A stretch of 64,000 nt of DNA from NCBI GenBank assembly GCA_028281885.1, contig JANQJA010000009.1, positions 248,001-312,000 on the forward strand, given 5' to 3'. Below, piece after piece: positions 28,230 through 37,561 of the stretch; position 1 is the stretch's first letter; each line of letters starts with the position of its first letter. Both the position numbers and the translations under genes were made by a program. Under the pieces are notes generated by a model that saw only the letters and a list, made by a program, of their open reading frames with translations, had not been told where the DNA came from and made no database searches. The DNA is from Pseudomonadales bacterium. GTDB taxonomy: Bacteria; Pseudomonadota; Gammaproteobacteria; Pseudomonadales; Azotimanducaceae.

Positions 28230-31200
28230 ATGACCATCAAGGTTGCGTTAAACCACGATACCGAATATCGATTTGATCGACCGGTTACAGTCCACCCGCA
28301 CGTCATTCGGCTACGGCCATCGCCCCACTGTCGAACACCGATTCACGCCTATTCACTGCAGGTCACGCCAAAAGATCACTTTTTGAACTGGCAGCAGGAT
28401 CCTTTTGGTAACTACCTGGCACGCTATGTGTTTCCGGAGAAGACCCGGGAATTGTTGATTCATGTAGAGCTGATTGCGGAGATGACGGTGATCAATCCGT
28501 TTGACTTCTTCCTCGAAGAGATCTCGGAAGAGATTCCGTTCAGTTATGAAAAGTCATTGGCCCGCGATCTCGCTCCCTACCTTGAAGTGCAAGAACAAGG
28601 ACCGCTGCTCAAGAAGTGGCTCACTGGTGTGGATCGCTCGAAACGCAGGACGGTCGATTTTCTGGTGGATGTCAACCAGCGGCTTCAGCACGACATCGGC
28701 TATGTGGTCCGGTTCGAGCCGGGGGTTCAGAGCTGTGAGGAAACGCTGGGGTCGGCGCGCGGTTCCTGCCGCGACAGCGCCTGGTTGCTGGTACAGATTC
28801 TTCGCCACTTGGGGCTGGCAGCGCGATTCGTATCCGGTTACCTGATTCAGCTGACCTCGGATCAAAAGTCCCTCGATGGACCCTCAGGTCCGAAACAGGA
28901 TTTCACTGATCTGCATGCCTGGAGCGAGGTATTCCTGCCTGGTGCCGGATGGATCGGATTGGACCCGACTTCTGGCCTCTTTGCCGGCGAGGGCCATATC
29001 CCGCTGGCATGCACGCCGGAACCAGCGACCGCAGCGGCAGTGACGGGTGCGACCGACTCGGCTGAAGTGGATTTCAAATACGCAAACAAGGTTACGCGGA
29101 TTTACGAAGATCCCCGGGTAACGCGGCCCTATGATGAATCACAATGGCAGGCCATTGAGACGGTAGCGGCCCAGGTGGACCATGAGTTTCAGGTTCATGA
29201 TGTTCGCCTGACCATGGGCGGTGAACCGACATTCGTGTCAATCGATGATATGGATGGGGCCCAGTGGAATACGGCCGCTTTGGGTAAAGACAAGCGTCGA
29301 CTGGCAGGTGAATTGTTTGGCCGGCTGCGGCAGCGATTCGGTCAGTCAGCCCTGACCCATATTGGCCAGGGTAAATGGTATCCCGGCGAACCGCTGCCGC
29401 GCTGGGCATTGTCACTATTCTGGCGGATCGATGGCGAGCCACTGTGGCATGACCAGAAGCTGGTGGCGGATGAGACCGAGAAAGGCCAGACGACAACTCA
29501 GCAGGCCCAGGCTTTTTCGGAAGCAGTTGCCAGGCAGTTGGAGATTGATCCGTCCCGCATCGTCCCGGCTTATGAGGATGTTGGCTACTACACCTGGCGC
29601 GAAGGTCAGTTGCCGGACAATCTCGATCCTGCCAATAATCGTCTCGATGATCCCATGGAGCGCACCCGCTTCCGCAAACTGTTTGCCGAAGGGCTGGTAC
29701 AGCCGAAGGGGTTCGCGTTGCCAGTCAAGTGGCAGGAGATCAGCGAAGAGGAGGGTAGCTGGAAGTCTTCGCGCTGGCCGTTCAAGACCGGTTTCATGTA
29801 TCTGGTACCGGGTGATTCGCCTATCGGATTTCGTTTGCCGCTGGCCTCATTGCCCTGGGAAGATCCGAAGAAGCGCGAAGCCGAACCCGAAGTAGATCCG
29901 TTCGCTTCCTCGCCGTCATCCGTTCGCACGATTTCAAAATCATCCGGGACGTCATCCCGCCGACGCGATCATCGACGGAAGGATGATGACTTGCTGGATG
30001 ACGGCAAGATTACGCATACCGCCATTTGTTTCGAAATGCGCAACGGGCATCTATATGTGTTCATGCCGCCTCTCACCAGATTCGAAGTGTATGCGGAACT
30101 GCTTGCAACGCTGGAAAAGGTGGCAGCGAACCTGAGTCAGCCGATTGTCATCGAAGGGTATGAGCCGCCGAAGGATGCCAGGCTCAGGCTGTTGCAGATC
30201 ACCCCGGACCCGGGTGTTATCGAAGTCAACGTGCATCCGGCTTCGAATTGGACCGAACTCAGTGACATCGTGCACGGCATTTATGCGGATGCACGTGAGT
30301 CCCGCCTGGGTACAGAGAAATTCATGGTCGATGGACGCCATTCCGGTACCGGGGGCGGCAATCACGTCACCATGGGTGCATCCAGGCCGAAAGACTCGCC
30401 GTTTCTCCGTCGTCCGACATTGCTAAAGAGTCTGATTACCTACTGGCAGAATCATCCGTCGTTGTCGTACCTGTTTTCAGGCATGTTTATTGGACCCACC
30501 AGCCAGTCCCCGCGAGTCGACGAGGCTCGTGATGACAATCTGTATGAGCTTGAACTGGCACTGTCACGAATCCCGGCTGGTGATTCCAATCAGCCGTGGC
30601 TGGTGGATCGTCTACTCAGAAATTTCCTGGTGGACCTGACCGGCAATACCCATCGCGCCGAATTCTGTATCGACAAGCTTTACTCTCCGGATACCGCATC
30701 CGGGCGTCGAGGTCTGCTCGAGTTCCGGGCATTTGAGATGCCCCCGCACCCACAGATGAGTCTGGTGCAGATGCTGCTGTTGCGTGCGCTCATTATGAAG
30801 TTCTGGCAGGACCCCATTGACTGGCCGCTGGTTCGCTGGGGTACCGAGCTCCATGACAAGTTCATGCTCCGACATTTCATTGAGCAGGACTTCGAGCAGG
30901 TTATCGAGGATCTGCGAGGTGCAGGCTATGGTTTCAGGCTTGACTGGTTTGCGCCGTTCTTTGAATTCCGATTCCCGCGAATTGGCGGCATCAACGTCGC
31001 CGGTATGGAGCTGCAGTTGTTTACGGGACTGGAGCCCTGGCATGTGCTGGGTGAGGAAGCCGCTGAGCAGGGGACGGCGCGCTACGTCGATTCAACAGTG
31101 GAACGTATTGAAGTGACCCTCGACAACGCGGTGGCTGATCGATTCATCGTGGCCTGCAATGGTCGCCGTGTACCGTTACGTGCGACCGGTATCCGGGGTC

Positions 31201-31520
31201 GTCAGGTTGGCGCGGTTCGTTTTAAAGCATGGGAAGCGCCATCAAGCCTGCACCCGACGATTAGCCCTAATGTGCCGCTGGTGTTCGACGTGCTGGATAC
31301 CTATAACCGGCGCTCACTGGGCGGTTGCACCTACCACGTATCACATCCTGGCGGCCGCCACTATGAAACCTTCCCGGTGAATGCGGCCGAGGCTGAGGCC
31401 CGCCGCAATGCACGGTTCTGGGAGATCGGCAAAAGTCAGGGTGTGATGCAATTGCCACCGGACGAAAGTCATCCCGAACACCCCCTGACACTCGACCTGC
31501 GGTGGCCGTCACCGCTCTGA
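28230..31520 (+). CDS. transglutaminase-like protein with DUF2126 domain
   Basis: This large cytoplasmic protein (1096 residues) has a bacterial transglutaminase N-terminal beta domain (about 1-90: NHDTEYRFDRPVTVHPHVIRL), a papain-like transglutaminase core with Cys in ARGSCRDSAWLLVQ near 175 and His/Asp in DLHAWSEVFLPGAGWIGLDP near 228-246, and a C-terminal DUF2126 domain of some 800 residues (GGEPTFVSIDDMDG, DGRHSGTGGGNHVTMG, EFRAFEMPPHPQMS). DUF2126 has been grouped with glutamine-synthetase-like and ATP-grasp amidoligases. The gene follows Anbu by 12 bases. A role in making or trimming a peptide tag together with the ATP-grasp and alpha-E proteins is an inference from repeated co-occurrence; no substrate is known. 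Its stop is one base from that of the convergent alpha-E gene. Confidence 0.9.
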   Translation: MTIKVALNHDTEYRFDRPVTVHPHVIRLRPSPHCRTPIHAYSLQVTPKDHFLNWQQDPFGNYLARYVFPEKTRELLIHVELIAEMTVINPFDFFLEEISEEIPFSYEKSLARDLAPYLEVQEQGPLLKKWLTGVDRSKRRTVDFLVDVNQRLQHDIGYVVRFEPGVQSCEETLGSARGSCRDSAWLLVQILRHLGLAARFVSGYLIQLTSDQKSLDGPSGPKQDFTDLHAWSEVFLPGAGWIGLDPTSGLFAGEGHIPLACTPEPATAAAVTGATDSAEVDFKYANKVTRIYEDPRVTRPYDESQWQAIETVAAQVDHEFQVHDVRLTMGGEPTFVSIDDMDGAQWNTAALGKDKRRLAGELFGRLRQRFGQSALTHIGQGKWYPGEPLPRWALSLFWRIDGEPLWHDQKLVADETEKGQTTTQQAQAFSEAVARQLEIDPSRIVPAYEDVGYYTWREGQLPDNLDPANNRLDDPMERTRFRKLFAEGLVQPKGFALPVKWQEISEEEGSWKSSRWPFKTGFMYLVPGDSPIGFRLPLASLPWEDPKKREAEPEVDPFASSPSSVRTISKSSGTSSRRRDHRRKDDDLLDDGKITHTAICFEMRNGHLYVFMPPLTRFEVYAELLATLEKVAANLSQPIVIEGYEPPKDARLRLLQITPDPGVIEVNVHPASNWTELSDIVHGIYADARESRLGTEKFMVDGRHSGTGGGNHVTMGASRPKDSPFLRRPTLLKSLITYWQNHPSLSYLFSGMFIGPTSQSPRVDEARDDNLYELELALSRIPAGDSNQPWLVDRLLRNFLVDLTGNTHRAEFCIDKLYSPDTASGRRGLLEFRAFEMPPHPQMSLVQMLLLRALIMKFWQDPIDWPLVRWGTELHDKFMLRHFIEQDFEQVIEDLRGAGYGFRLDWFAPFFEFRFPRIGGINVAGMELQLFTGLEPWHVLGEEAAEQGTARYVDSTVERIEVTLDNAVADRFIVACNGRRVPLRATGIRGRQVGAVRFKAWEAPSSLHPTISPNVPLVFDVLDTYNRRSLGGCTYHVSHPGGRHYETFPVNAAEAEARRNARFWEIGKSQGVMQLPPDESHPEHPLTLDLRWPSPL

Positions 31521-31521
31521 T

Positions 31522-32481
31522 TCAGGCTGTTTGCTCGACCTGACTGGCGTGCTCGACGGGTTCATGACCAAACCAGCTGCTGGCGACCTGCTCATGAATC
31601 GATGCGAGATCGAGCTGAATGTTGTCAATAAACTCGTGTAGCTGGGACTTTGCCAGCAGTTCCGCGATACGCGCGGCTGAAACCAGTCGTTGGGTGTGGT
31701 TGATCGAGCGCAGTACATCTTCGTTGCCTGGCAGCGAGGAGCAACATCCACCGACTTCATTGAGGCAGTGCGCCACGGCGCGGGGGAAGCCCGGATTGAG
31801 CAGCAGGAAGTCGACCACATCCTCGCCATTAACGACGTCCTGGACGTGCTGACGATACATCTGGTAGGCAGTGAGTGATCGCAGCACATTCATCCACAAA
31901 ATATTCTCGTACTCCGCCAGGTCGGCCCGGTCGGGATTCATCAGGTTGAGGCAACCGACATCCACGATGCGCGTGGTCATGTCTGCCCGTTCGAGGTTGC
32001 GGCCGATCTTCGCGAAGTTGTATTCCTGTTCGACGCTCATATTGCCGGCCAGCAGTCCGGTAAGCTGGTGACAACGTTTCATGACATTGGTTAAGAACTC
32101 GTGGCGGCGTTCGCGGGTGTAGCCCTTGTCCAGATTCTCGCGGACATAGATGTGCAATTCATTGATGTTTTCCCAGGCTTCCGTGGGCATGATCTCCCGT
32201 GTCGTGCGTGCGTTCTCCCGGGCCATCCGGACAGCGTTGCTGAGCGATCCAGCCTCGTGGTCGAGCAGAAACTTGACCACATTCCGTTCGTCTTCACGGG
32301 AGAATCGTTCTTCAAACTGGGTGCGGAATCCAGTGATGTCGATGGTGCCCCCCCAGATGTGCTTGACGCGGGGAAGATCCAGCACCAGGTTGGTATTGAC
32401 GAGCAGGAGTCGGGCAGTGTTCTCCGCGCGCTCCAGGTAACGAGCAAACCAGTACATTCGTTCAGCGGTTCTTGCCAGCAT
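31522..32481 (-). CDS. alpha-E domain protein (DUF403)
   Basis: This 319-residue all-helical protein starts MLARTAERMYWFARYLERAE, the conserved alpha-E signature, and continues with the family blocks ENARTTREIMPTEAWENINEL and ADMTTRIVDVG. Alpha-E proteins have no known chemistry; they nearly always pair with circularly permuted ATP-grasp proteins and transglutaminases. Its start codon overlaps the stop of the ATP-grasp gene (tgatg), so the two are translated together. It is the last gene of the minus-strand arm. Confidence 0.9.
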   Translation of the reverse strand: MLARTAERMYWFARYLERAENTARLLLVNTNLVLDLPRVKHIWGGTIDITGFRTQFEERFSREDERNVVKFLLDHEAGSLSNAVRMARENARTTREIMPTEAWENINELHIYVRENLDKGYTRERRHEFLTNVMKRCHQLTGLLAGNMSVEQEYNFAKIGRNLERADMTTRIVDVGCLNLMNPDRADLAEYENILWMNVLRSLTAYQMYRQHVQDVVNGEDVVDFLLLNPGFPRAVAHCLNEVGGCCSSLPGNEDVLRSINHTQRLVSAARIAELLAKSQLHEFIDNIQLDLASIHEQVASSWFGHEPVEHASQVEQTA

Positions 32482-33941
32482 CAGAGGCGCGCTCCCGTGT
32501 CATTTTCCGCAACGATCCAGGTGTCCTTGCTGCCGCCGCCCTGGGATGAATTGACCACCAGTGATCCTCTGACCATGGCCACACGGGTGAGCCCACCGGC
32601 TGTGACATAGCTGCGGTCGCTCTGCAAGATGAAGGGTCGAAGATCGACGTGACGAGGCTCAATGGTGTTATCAATCAGTGTCGGCACGGTGGAAAGACTG
32701 ATAATCGGTTGTGCAATATAGTTGCGTGGATTGGCCTTGATCAGCCGACGCATCTCACTGGTCCGTTTCCGGGTCTCCCGGGGACCAATGTACATACCGT
32801 AGCCGCCCGATTCGTTGGCGGGCTTAACGACCAGGTTCTCAAGATTTTTTAATACGTGCTGGCGCTGCTTGGCATCCGAACACATATAACTTGGCACGTT
32901 GGGCAGTATCGGATCCTCGTCGAGATAATACCGAATCATTTCAGGCACGTAGGTGTACACGACCTTGTCGTCGGCGACGCCGGCGCCGGGTGCATTCGCG
33001 AGGCCAACGTTGCCTTTTTTCCAGGCTCGCATCAGGCCCCGGACACCGAGCACGGACTCCTTATTGAAAACCTCCGGATCCATAAACAGGTCGTCGATCC
33101 GGCGATAAATCACATCAACGCGCGATAGACCTTCCACGGTTTTCATATAGACGCAATCGTCATCCCCGACGATCAGGTCCTGGCCTTCTACCAGCTCTGC
33201 GCCCATTCGCTGGGCCAGAAAAGAATGCTCGAAATAGGCCGAGTTATAGATACCCGGTGTCAGCACGACAACTTCAGGAAAGTCCTTGGGGCGTGGCGAC
33301 AATGCGCTCAGGGTGTCGAACAGCTGGGTCGGGTACTCATCCATCGGCAGGATTTGATGATCCTCGAACAGTTCCGGCAAAACCCGTTTGCTGATGTTCC
33401 TGTTCTCCAGCATATAGGAGACGCCTGAAGGCACACGCAGGTTGTCTTCAAGCACGTAAACAGTACCGTCCGCGTCGCGGATCAGGTCGGTACCGCAAAT
33501 GTGCGCCCAGGTTTCTGCCACGGGCCGGATGCCCTGGCACTCTTTACGGTAGTCACGTGATGACTTGAGCAGGTCGGACGGAATCCGCTTGTCTTTCAGA
33601 ATTCTGCCTTCGTTGTAGACATCATTGATGAACATGTTGAGGGCGCGCAGACGCTGGACCAGGCCGCGATGGATATATTGCCACTCACGTTCCCGAATGA
33701 TTCGGGGAATGATGTCGAACGGCCACTCTCGATCGATGTTGTCACCTTCGCTGTAGACAGTGAACGAGATACCCAGCGTTTTGATGGCGAGCTCGGCAGC
33801 GTGTTTTCGTTCGTTCAGGTCCCGGGCAGTGCTAAGTTTCAGAAACCGAGCGAGCTGCCCCATGCCTGGTCTGGCGCGACCGGCCGAGGTAAACAATTCA
33901 TCGAAGGTATTGGCTGAAGTCTTGTAGGTTCTTGTGTCCAT
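32481..33941 (-). CDS. circularly permuted ATP-grasp protein (DUF404/DUF407)
   Basis: This 486-residue protein is a circularly permuted ATP-grasp amidoligase-like enzyme. Family blocks are VLEDNLRVPSGVSYMLENR near 165-185, DDCVYMKTVEGLSRVDVIYRR near 265, GVADDKVVYTYVPEMI and NLVVKPANESGGYGMYIGP near 370. Enzymes of this fold usually join an amino group to a carboxyl group with ATP, so a peptide-bond-forming role is predicted for it. It overlaps the alpha-E gene. It lies 120 bases downstream of the peptidase gene on the same strand, a gap wide enough for its own promoter. Confidence 0.9.
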   Translation of the reverse strand: MDTRTYKTSANTFDELFTSAGRARPGMGQLARFLKLSTARDLNERKHAAELAIKTLGISFTVYSEGDNIDREWPFDIIPRIIREREWQYIHRGLVQRLRALNMFINDVYNEGRILKDKRIPSDLLKSSRDYRKECQGIRPVAETWAHICGTDLIRDADGTVYVLEDNLRVPSGVSYMLENRNISKRVLPELFEDHQILPMDEYPTQLFDTLSALSPRPKDFPEVVVLTPGIYNSAYFEHSFLAQRMGAELVEGQDLIVGDDDCVYMKTVEGLSRVDVIYRRIDDLFMDPEVFNKESVLGVRGLMRAWKKGNVGLANAPGAGVADDKVVYTYVPEMIRYYLDEDPILPNVPSYMCSDAKQRQHVLKNLENLVVKPANESGGYGMYIGPRETRKRTSEMRRLIKANPRNYIAQPIISLSTVPTLIDNTIEPRHVDLRPFILQSDRSYVTAGGLTRVAMVRGSLVVNSSQGGGSKDTWIVAENDTGARL

Positions 33942-34061
33942 AACAACAGTCTACAAAAAGCAGGAGATTACTCGAATTCAATTTCGAGCAGGCGATAGCC
34001 ATCTTACAATTAAAACGTGCAATGGCGTCGACATCAGATGCTCTGGTGACCCAGACGGAAA

Positions 34062-36215
34062 TCATTTCAGCCGGTCACCCAGATGTTCATCGAAAAATCG
34101 ATCCATCATCGTGTATCGATGAATGTTGTTGGCGCGGCCGGCGATTGCGTGCTTGGCTCCGGGATAGGTCATGAGATCGAAGGCTGCATTTCTTTCCTGT
34201 AGCGACTTCATCAGCATGGTGCTGTTAGTGAACAGTACATTGTCGTCGGCCATGCCATGAATCAGCAGCAGCTTGCCACGCAGTCCATCGACCCATGGCA
34301 GGACGCCGCTGTTCCGGTAGCCGTCAGTGTTGTCTCGCGGCTGACCCAGATAACGCTCAGTATAGTGAGTGTCATAAAGGTGCCAGTCGACGACCGGTGC
34401 CACACTGATACCTGCTTGAAAGACCTCAGGCGCCTTCATCATCAGTAGCAGAGTCATATATCCGCCATAGCTGTGACCAAACGCGCCGATACGTTCCGGG
34501 TCGACCCAGTCCAGCGTTTTCAGGTAATCGATACCGACCAGTTGATCATTGACCTCATGAACACCGAGTTCACCAAAGATCGGTGCTTCAAACCGTTTGC
34601 CACGATGACTGCTGCCACGATTGTCGAGACGCAGGATGCCGTAGCCTCGGGCTGCCATATGATGCATCCAGGCACCGGGCCACTCCCGGGTGACGCGCTG
34701 GACCCCTGGTCCGCCATAGACCGCCAGGATGACCGGGTAGCGTCTGCCAGGTTCGAGCTGCCGAGGTTCCAGCAGCGAATAATGCAGCTCCTGGCCGTCG
34801 TCGGCATGCAGCGTGCCAAACTGAAACCGGTCTTCGCTGCCGATGAAGGGAAACATCGGGTGGCGATCGGTCAGGTCGTTCACCGAAAGTCGCTCGACAA
34901 CGGCGCCACTGGTGGCATCAAAAAGATCAACCGAAACTGGTTGGGCCGACCCTGAATAACGGTCCAGAAAATGAATTCCGCCTGGCCCGATCGCTGCAGC
35001 GTGGCTCAGACCTGCGCGTGTGAGGCGAAGGGGCGATTCCAGTTGATCCAGTGAAGTGACGTAAAGGTGTGTTTCAAGCGGTGTATCGAGGTGGCCTTCA
35101 AACCAGACCCGGCGCGTCTGCAAATCAACATGACAGACACGGCGTACAACCCAGTCTCCTTCAGTGACTGCGTTGAGCACCTGGCCATCCTTGTCGAGCC
35201 GGTACAGGTGACAGAAACCCGAACGTTCCGAGCCCCACAGAAAATCACCTTCTGGTCCCAGGGGTCGAAAATGGTCCTGCAGATTAATCCAGCTCTCACT
35301 GGTTTCGGTCAGCAGGCGGGTTGGGGCGTTACCTGGTTCCGCACGGACCAGGTCCAGAATCTGTTGATCGCGACTTTGGATCTGCACGGCGAGGGAGCTG
35401 GCATCACGAAACCAGTTGATTCGGGCCAGGTAAGAATCCGGATCGCGCTCCAGGTCAAGCCATTCAATATGGCCGTCGAGCGTGGCAATCCCCAGCTCAA
35501 TCGAAGCATTGGGGCCTCCGGTGTAGGGGTAGCGCTGCTCGTGGATCGTGAAACTATCTGCTTCGATCTCGAATCGGTGGGTGATGTCGATGGGGGATTC
35601 GTCCACCCGGACGAAGGCAATCTTCTGGCTGTCCGGAGACCACCAGTAGCCGTCGAATCGATGCATTTCTTCCTGGGCGATGAACTCGGCAAGGCCGTTA
35701 CTGATAGTGTCACCACCGTCGTCGGTCACTGCGTATTCTGTGCCTGTTTCCAGATTCAGCAGGTAAAGATTCTTGCGACGTACGAAGGCGAGATAACGAC
35801 CGTCAGGGGAGAAGCTGACATCAGTTTCAAAGGTGGTGTCGTCAGTCAGCTGTTCGGTTTTGTCGGGACCCAGATGATGCAGGTAGAGCGATCCTTCGAG
35901 CGGAAAAAGGATCGCCTCGCTATTGGGGTGCCAGAAGTATTCGATGATCCCCGAGTTGAATATCCGTTTCCGTTCGCGGCGTGCTTTTTCTTCGTCAGAT
36001 AATTCGCGCGACACTAGCAGCGTCTCCGAATCGACTAGCATCTCAGTACTGCCGGTCTCGATGACATAGTGCCAAAGATCAAGGCGTTCATCGTCGCCAT
36101 CTGCCGGTTGCAACCAGCTGATTTGTTTGCCGTCCGGGGAGAATTTGAGCGCTCTTGGCTGCGGCCCGTTCAGGTCCGGGGCACTGAACAGGCGCTCCAC
36201 GGTCAACTCGGTCAT
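34062..36215 (-). CDS. S9-family prolyl oligopeptidase / dipeptidyl peptidase IV-like
   Basis: This is a 717-residue serine peptidase with an N-terminal beta-propeller (about 1-440, with WD-type blocks such as FSPDGKQISWLQ and FSPDGRYLAFVR) and a C-terminal alpha/beta-hydrolase domain. The nucleophile is in GHSYGGYMTLLLMM, the Asp in HGMADDNVLF and the His in YPGAKHAI. The layout and WWSPDSQKIAF block are those of DPP IV (S9B), which removes X-Pro dipeptides. No signal peptide is seen, so it is predicted to be cytoplasmic. It overlaps the M24 peptidase gene by four bases. The two enzymes could break down proline-containing peptides in turn. Confidence 0.9.
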   Translation of the reverse strand: MTELTVERLFSAPDLNGPQPRALKFSPDGKQISWLQPADGDDERLDLWHYVIETGSTEMLVDSETLLVSRELSDEEKARRERKRIFNSGIIEYFWHPNSEAILFPLEGSLYLHHLGPDKTEQLTDDTTFETDVSFSPDGRYLAFVRRKNLYLLNLETGTEYAVTDDGGDTISNGLAEFIAQEEMHRFDGYWWSPDSQKIAFVRVDESPIDITHRFEIEADSFTIHEQRYPYTGGPNASIELGIATLDGHIEWLDLERDPDSYLARINWFRDASSLAVQIQSRDQQILDLVRAEPGNAPTRLLTETSESWINLQDHFRPLGPEGDFLWGSERSGFCHLYRLDKDGQVLNAVTEGDWVVRRVCHVDLQTRRVWFEGHLDTPLETHLYVTSLDQLESPLRLTRAGLSHAAAIGPGGIHFLDRYSGSAQPVSVDLFDATSGAVVERLSVNDLTDRHPMFPFIGSEDRFQFGTLHADDGQELHYSLLEPRQLEPGRRYPVILAVYGGPGVQRVTREWPGAWMHHMAARGYGILRLDNRGSSHRGKRFEAPIFGELGVHEVNDQLVGIDYLKTLDWVDPERIGAFGHSYGGYMTLLLMMKAPEVFQAGISVAPVVDWHLYDTHYTERYLGQPRDNTDGYRNSGVLPWVDGLRGKLLLIHGMADDNVLFTNSTMLMKSLQERNAAFDLMTYPGAKHAIAGRANNIHRYTMMDRFFDEHLGDRLK

Positions 36216-37552
36216 GCCGCTACTGCCGCAAACGCCTGCCGGGTCAGATTAACAGGCGCACTATCGATCATCGCAATGTTGTCTTCGATCCGAATCCCGC
36301 CAAAGGGTTTGAGCTGCGCTATCCGATCCCAGTTGAAGGTATTGCCCGCCGGTGAAGCGCGCAGTTCTTCCAGCAACATCGGAATGAAGTAGAGACCTGG
36401 TTCGATGGTAAATACCTGACCTTCCTCGATTGGACGGGTGAGTCTGAGGGCAGGGTGACGATCTGGTGGTGCCTGTGTGTCGCCTGCCGGATTTTGCTGG
36501 AACCCGCCGACATCGTGGGTCTGCAGACCAATGAGGTGTCCAAGTCCATGAGGCATGAAGGTGAAGGTCGTGTTTGACTCAATTAATTGTTCGGCGTTCG
36601 ATGTCGTAAGTTCGGCGTCGATCAGCACCTGAGCAATTCGTTCATGCATCCTGAGGTGGAGGTCGGCGTAGTTCATGCCGCAACGGATTTCCCCGATGAT
36701 CGCTTGCTGTTCCTGGTCCATACGTTCGACCAGGGACTCGAACTCGGTGCCAGGCCGGGCGTAGGTACGCGTGACGTCGGCTGCATAGCCCTGGTGGCCC
36801 GCACCCGCGTCGATCAGCAGTGACCGATGTTCTGCTGGCGGTTCCAGTTCATAGTGTTGATAGTGCAGTACCGCGCCATGTTCATTCAAGGCGACGATAT
36901 TGCTGTACGGGGATTGTTGTTCCCGTTCGCGCGTAGCTGCCAGATAACTCGCCTGGATGTCGAATTCGCTGCTACCCTCATTGAAGGCGCGAAGGGCGGC
37001 GCGATGTCCAGCAACGGCGCGCATGTTCGCGCGGCGCATGCAATCAATCTCGTAGGGCGTCTTGCAGGCGCGGGCATAGTGCAGTTCGGCAAGCAGAAGG
37101 CCGGGATTTATGTGATCAATACCCAACCTCCGCCCGAGTGCTTCGTCTTCGCCAATAAACGCGAGCGTGGTGTTGGGACCCAGCAGGTTGTGCATGTCCT
37201 TCGGCGACTCGATTGCAGTGATTTGCCAGTGCCGGGTCCAGTCTCCCTCCGGCAGGGAAGGAGGCAGATGCCAGTAGTCCTGCGGCTGACAATAAAAGAG
37301 CCTTGGTTTGACGCCCTTGCGAATCAGGATGAAACTGCCCGGCACGTCGGTCAGCGGAACGAGCGACTTGAAGTGCGGGTTGATCCTGAAGGGATAGCCG
37401 ATGTCGTCGAGAAATGCGGTCCGTGGTTCGCCGGATGCGATCAATATGCCGTCCATGCTGGCTCTGTCGAGGGCGGTATGGATTCTGGCGAGCATCGCGG
37501 ACAGGTGGTCTGCATAGAGCGTATTGGTCGATGAGGTGGTCATGATGGTCAT
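36212..37552 (-). CDS. pepQ: Xaa-Pro dipeptidase / M24B metallopeptidase
   Basis: This enzyme of the pita-bread fold removes Pro from Xaa-Pro dipeptides with two Mn ions. The metal ligands are all visible: the two Asp in LLIDAGAGHQGYAADVTRTY, His in FMPHGLGHLIGLQTHDVGG, and the Glu in FTIEPGLYFIP and GGIRIEDNIAM. The length of 446 is close to E. coli PepQ (443). There are two possible starts, ATG 37552 and ATG 37543. It follows the acyltransferase gene by 9 bases and overlaps the S9 peptidase gene. Confidence 0.9.
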   Translation of the reverse strand: MTIMTTSSTNTLYADHLSAMLARIHTALDRASMDGILIASGEPRTAFLDDIGYPFRINPHFKSLVPLTDVPGSFILIRKGVKPRLFYCQPQDYWHLPPSLPEGDWTRHWQITAIESPKDMHNLLGPNTTLAFIGEDEALGRRLGIDHINPGLLLAELHYARACKTPYEIDCMRRANMRAVAGHRAALRAFNEGSSEFDIQASYLAATREREQQSPYSNIVALNEHGAVLHYQHYELEPPAEHRSLLIDAGAGHQGYAADVTRTYARPGTEFESLVERMDQEQQAIIGEIRCGMNYADLHLRMHERIAQVLIDAELTTSNAEQLIESNTTFTFMPHGLGHLIGLQTHDVGGFQQNPAGDTQAPPDRHPALRLTRPIEEGQVFTIEPGLYFIPMLLEELRASPAGNTFNWDRIAQLKPFGGIRIEDNIAMIDSAPVNLTRQAFAAVAA

Positions 37553-37561
37553 GTTACGTGA

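Noticed and set aside
35067-36002. Long open frame opposite the S9 peptidase gene (311 codons)
   Set aside because: Antisense shadow of a gene with complete catalytic motifs; the predicted protein has no domain character.
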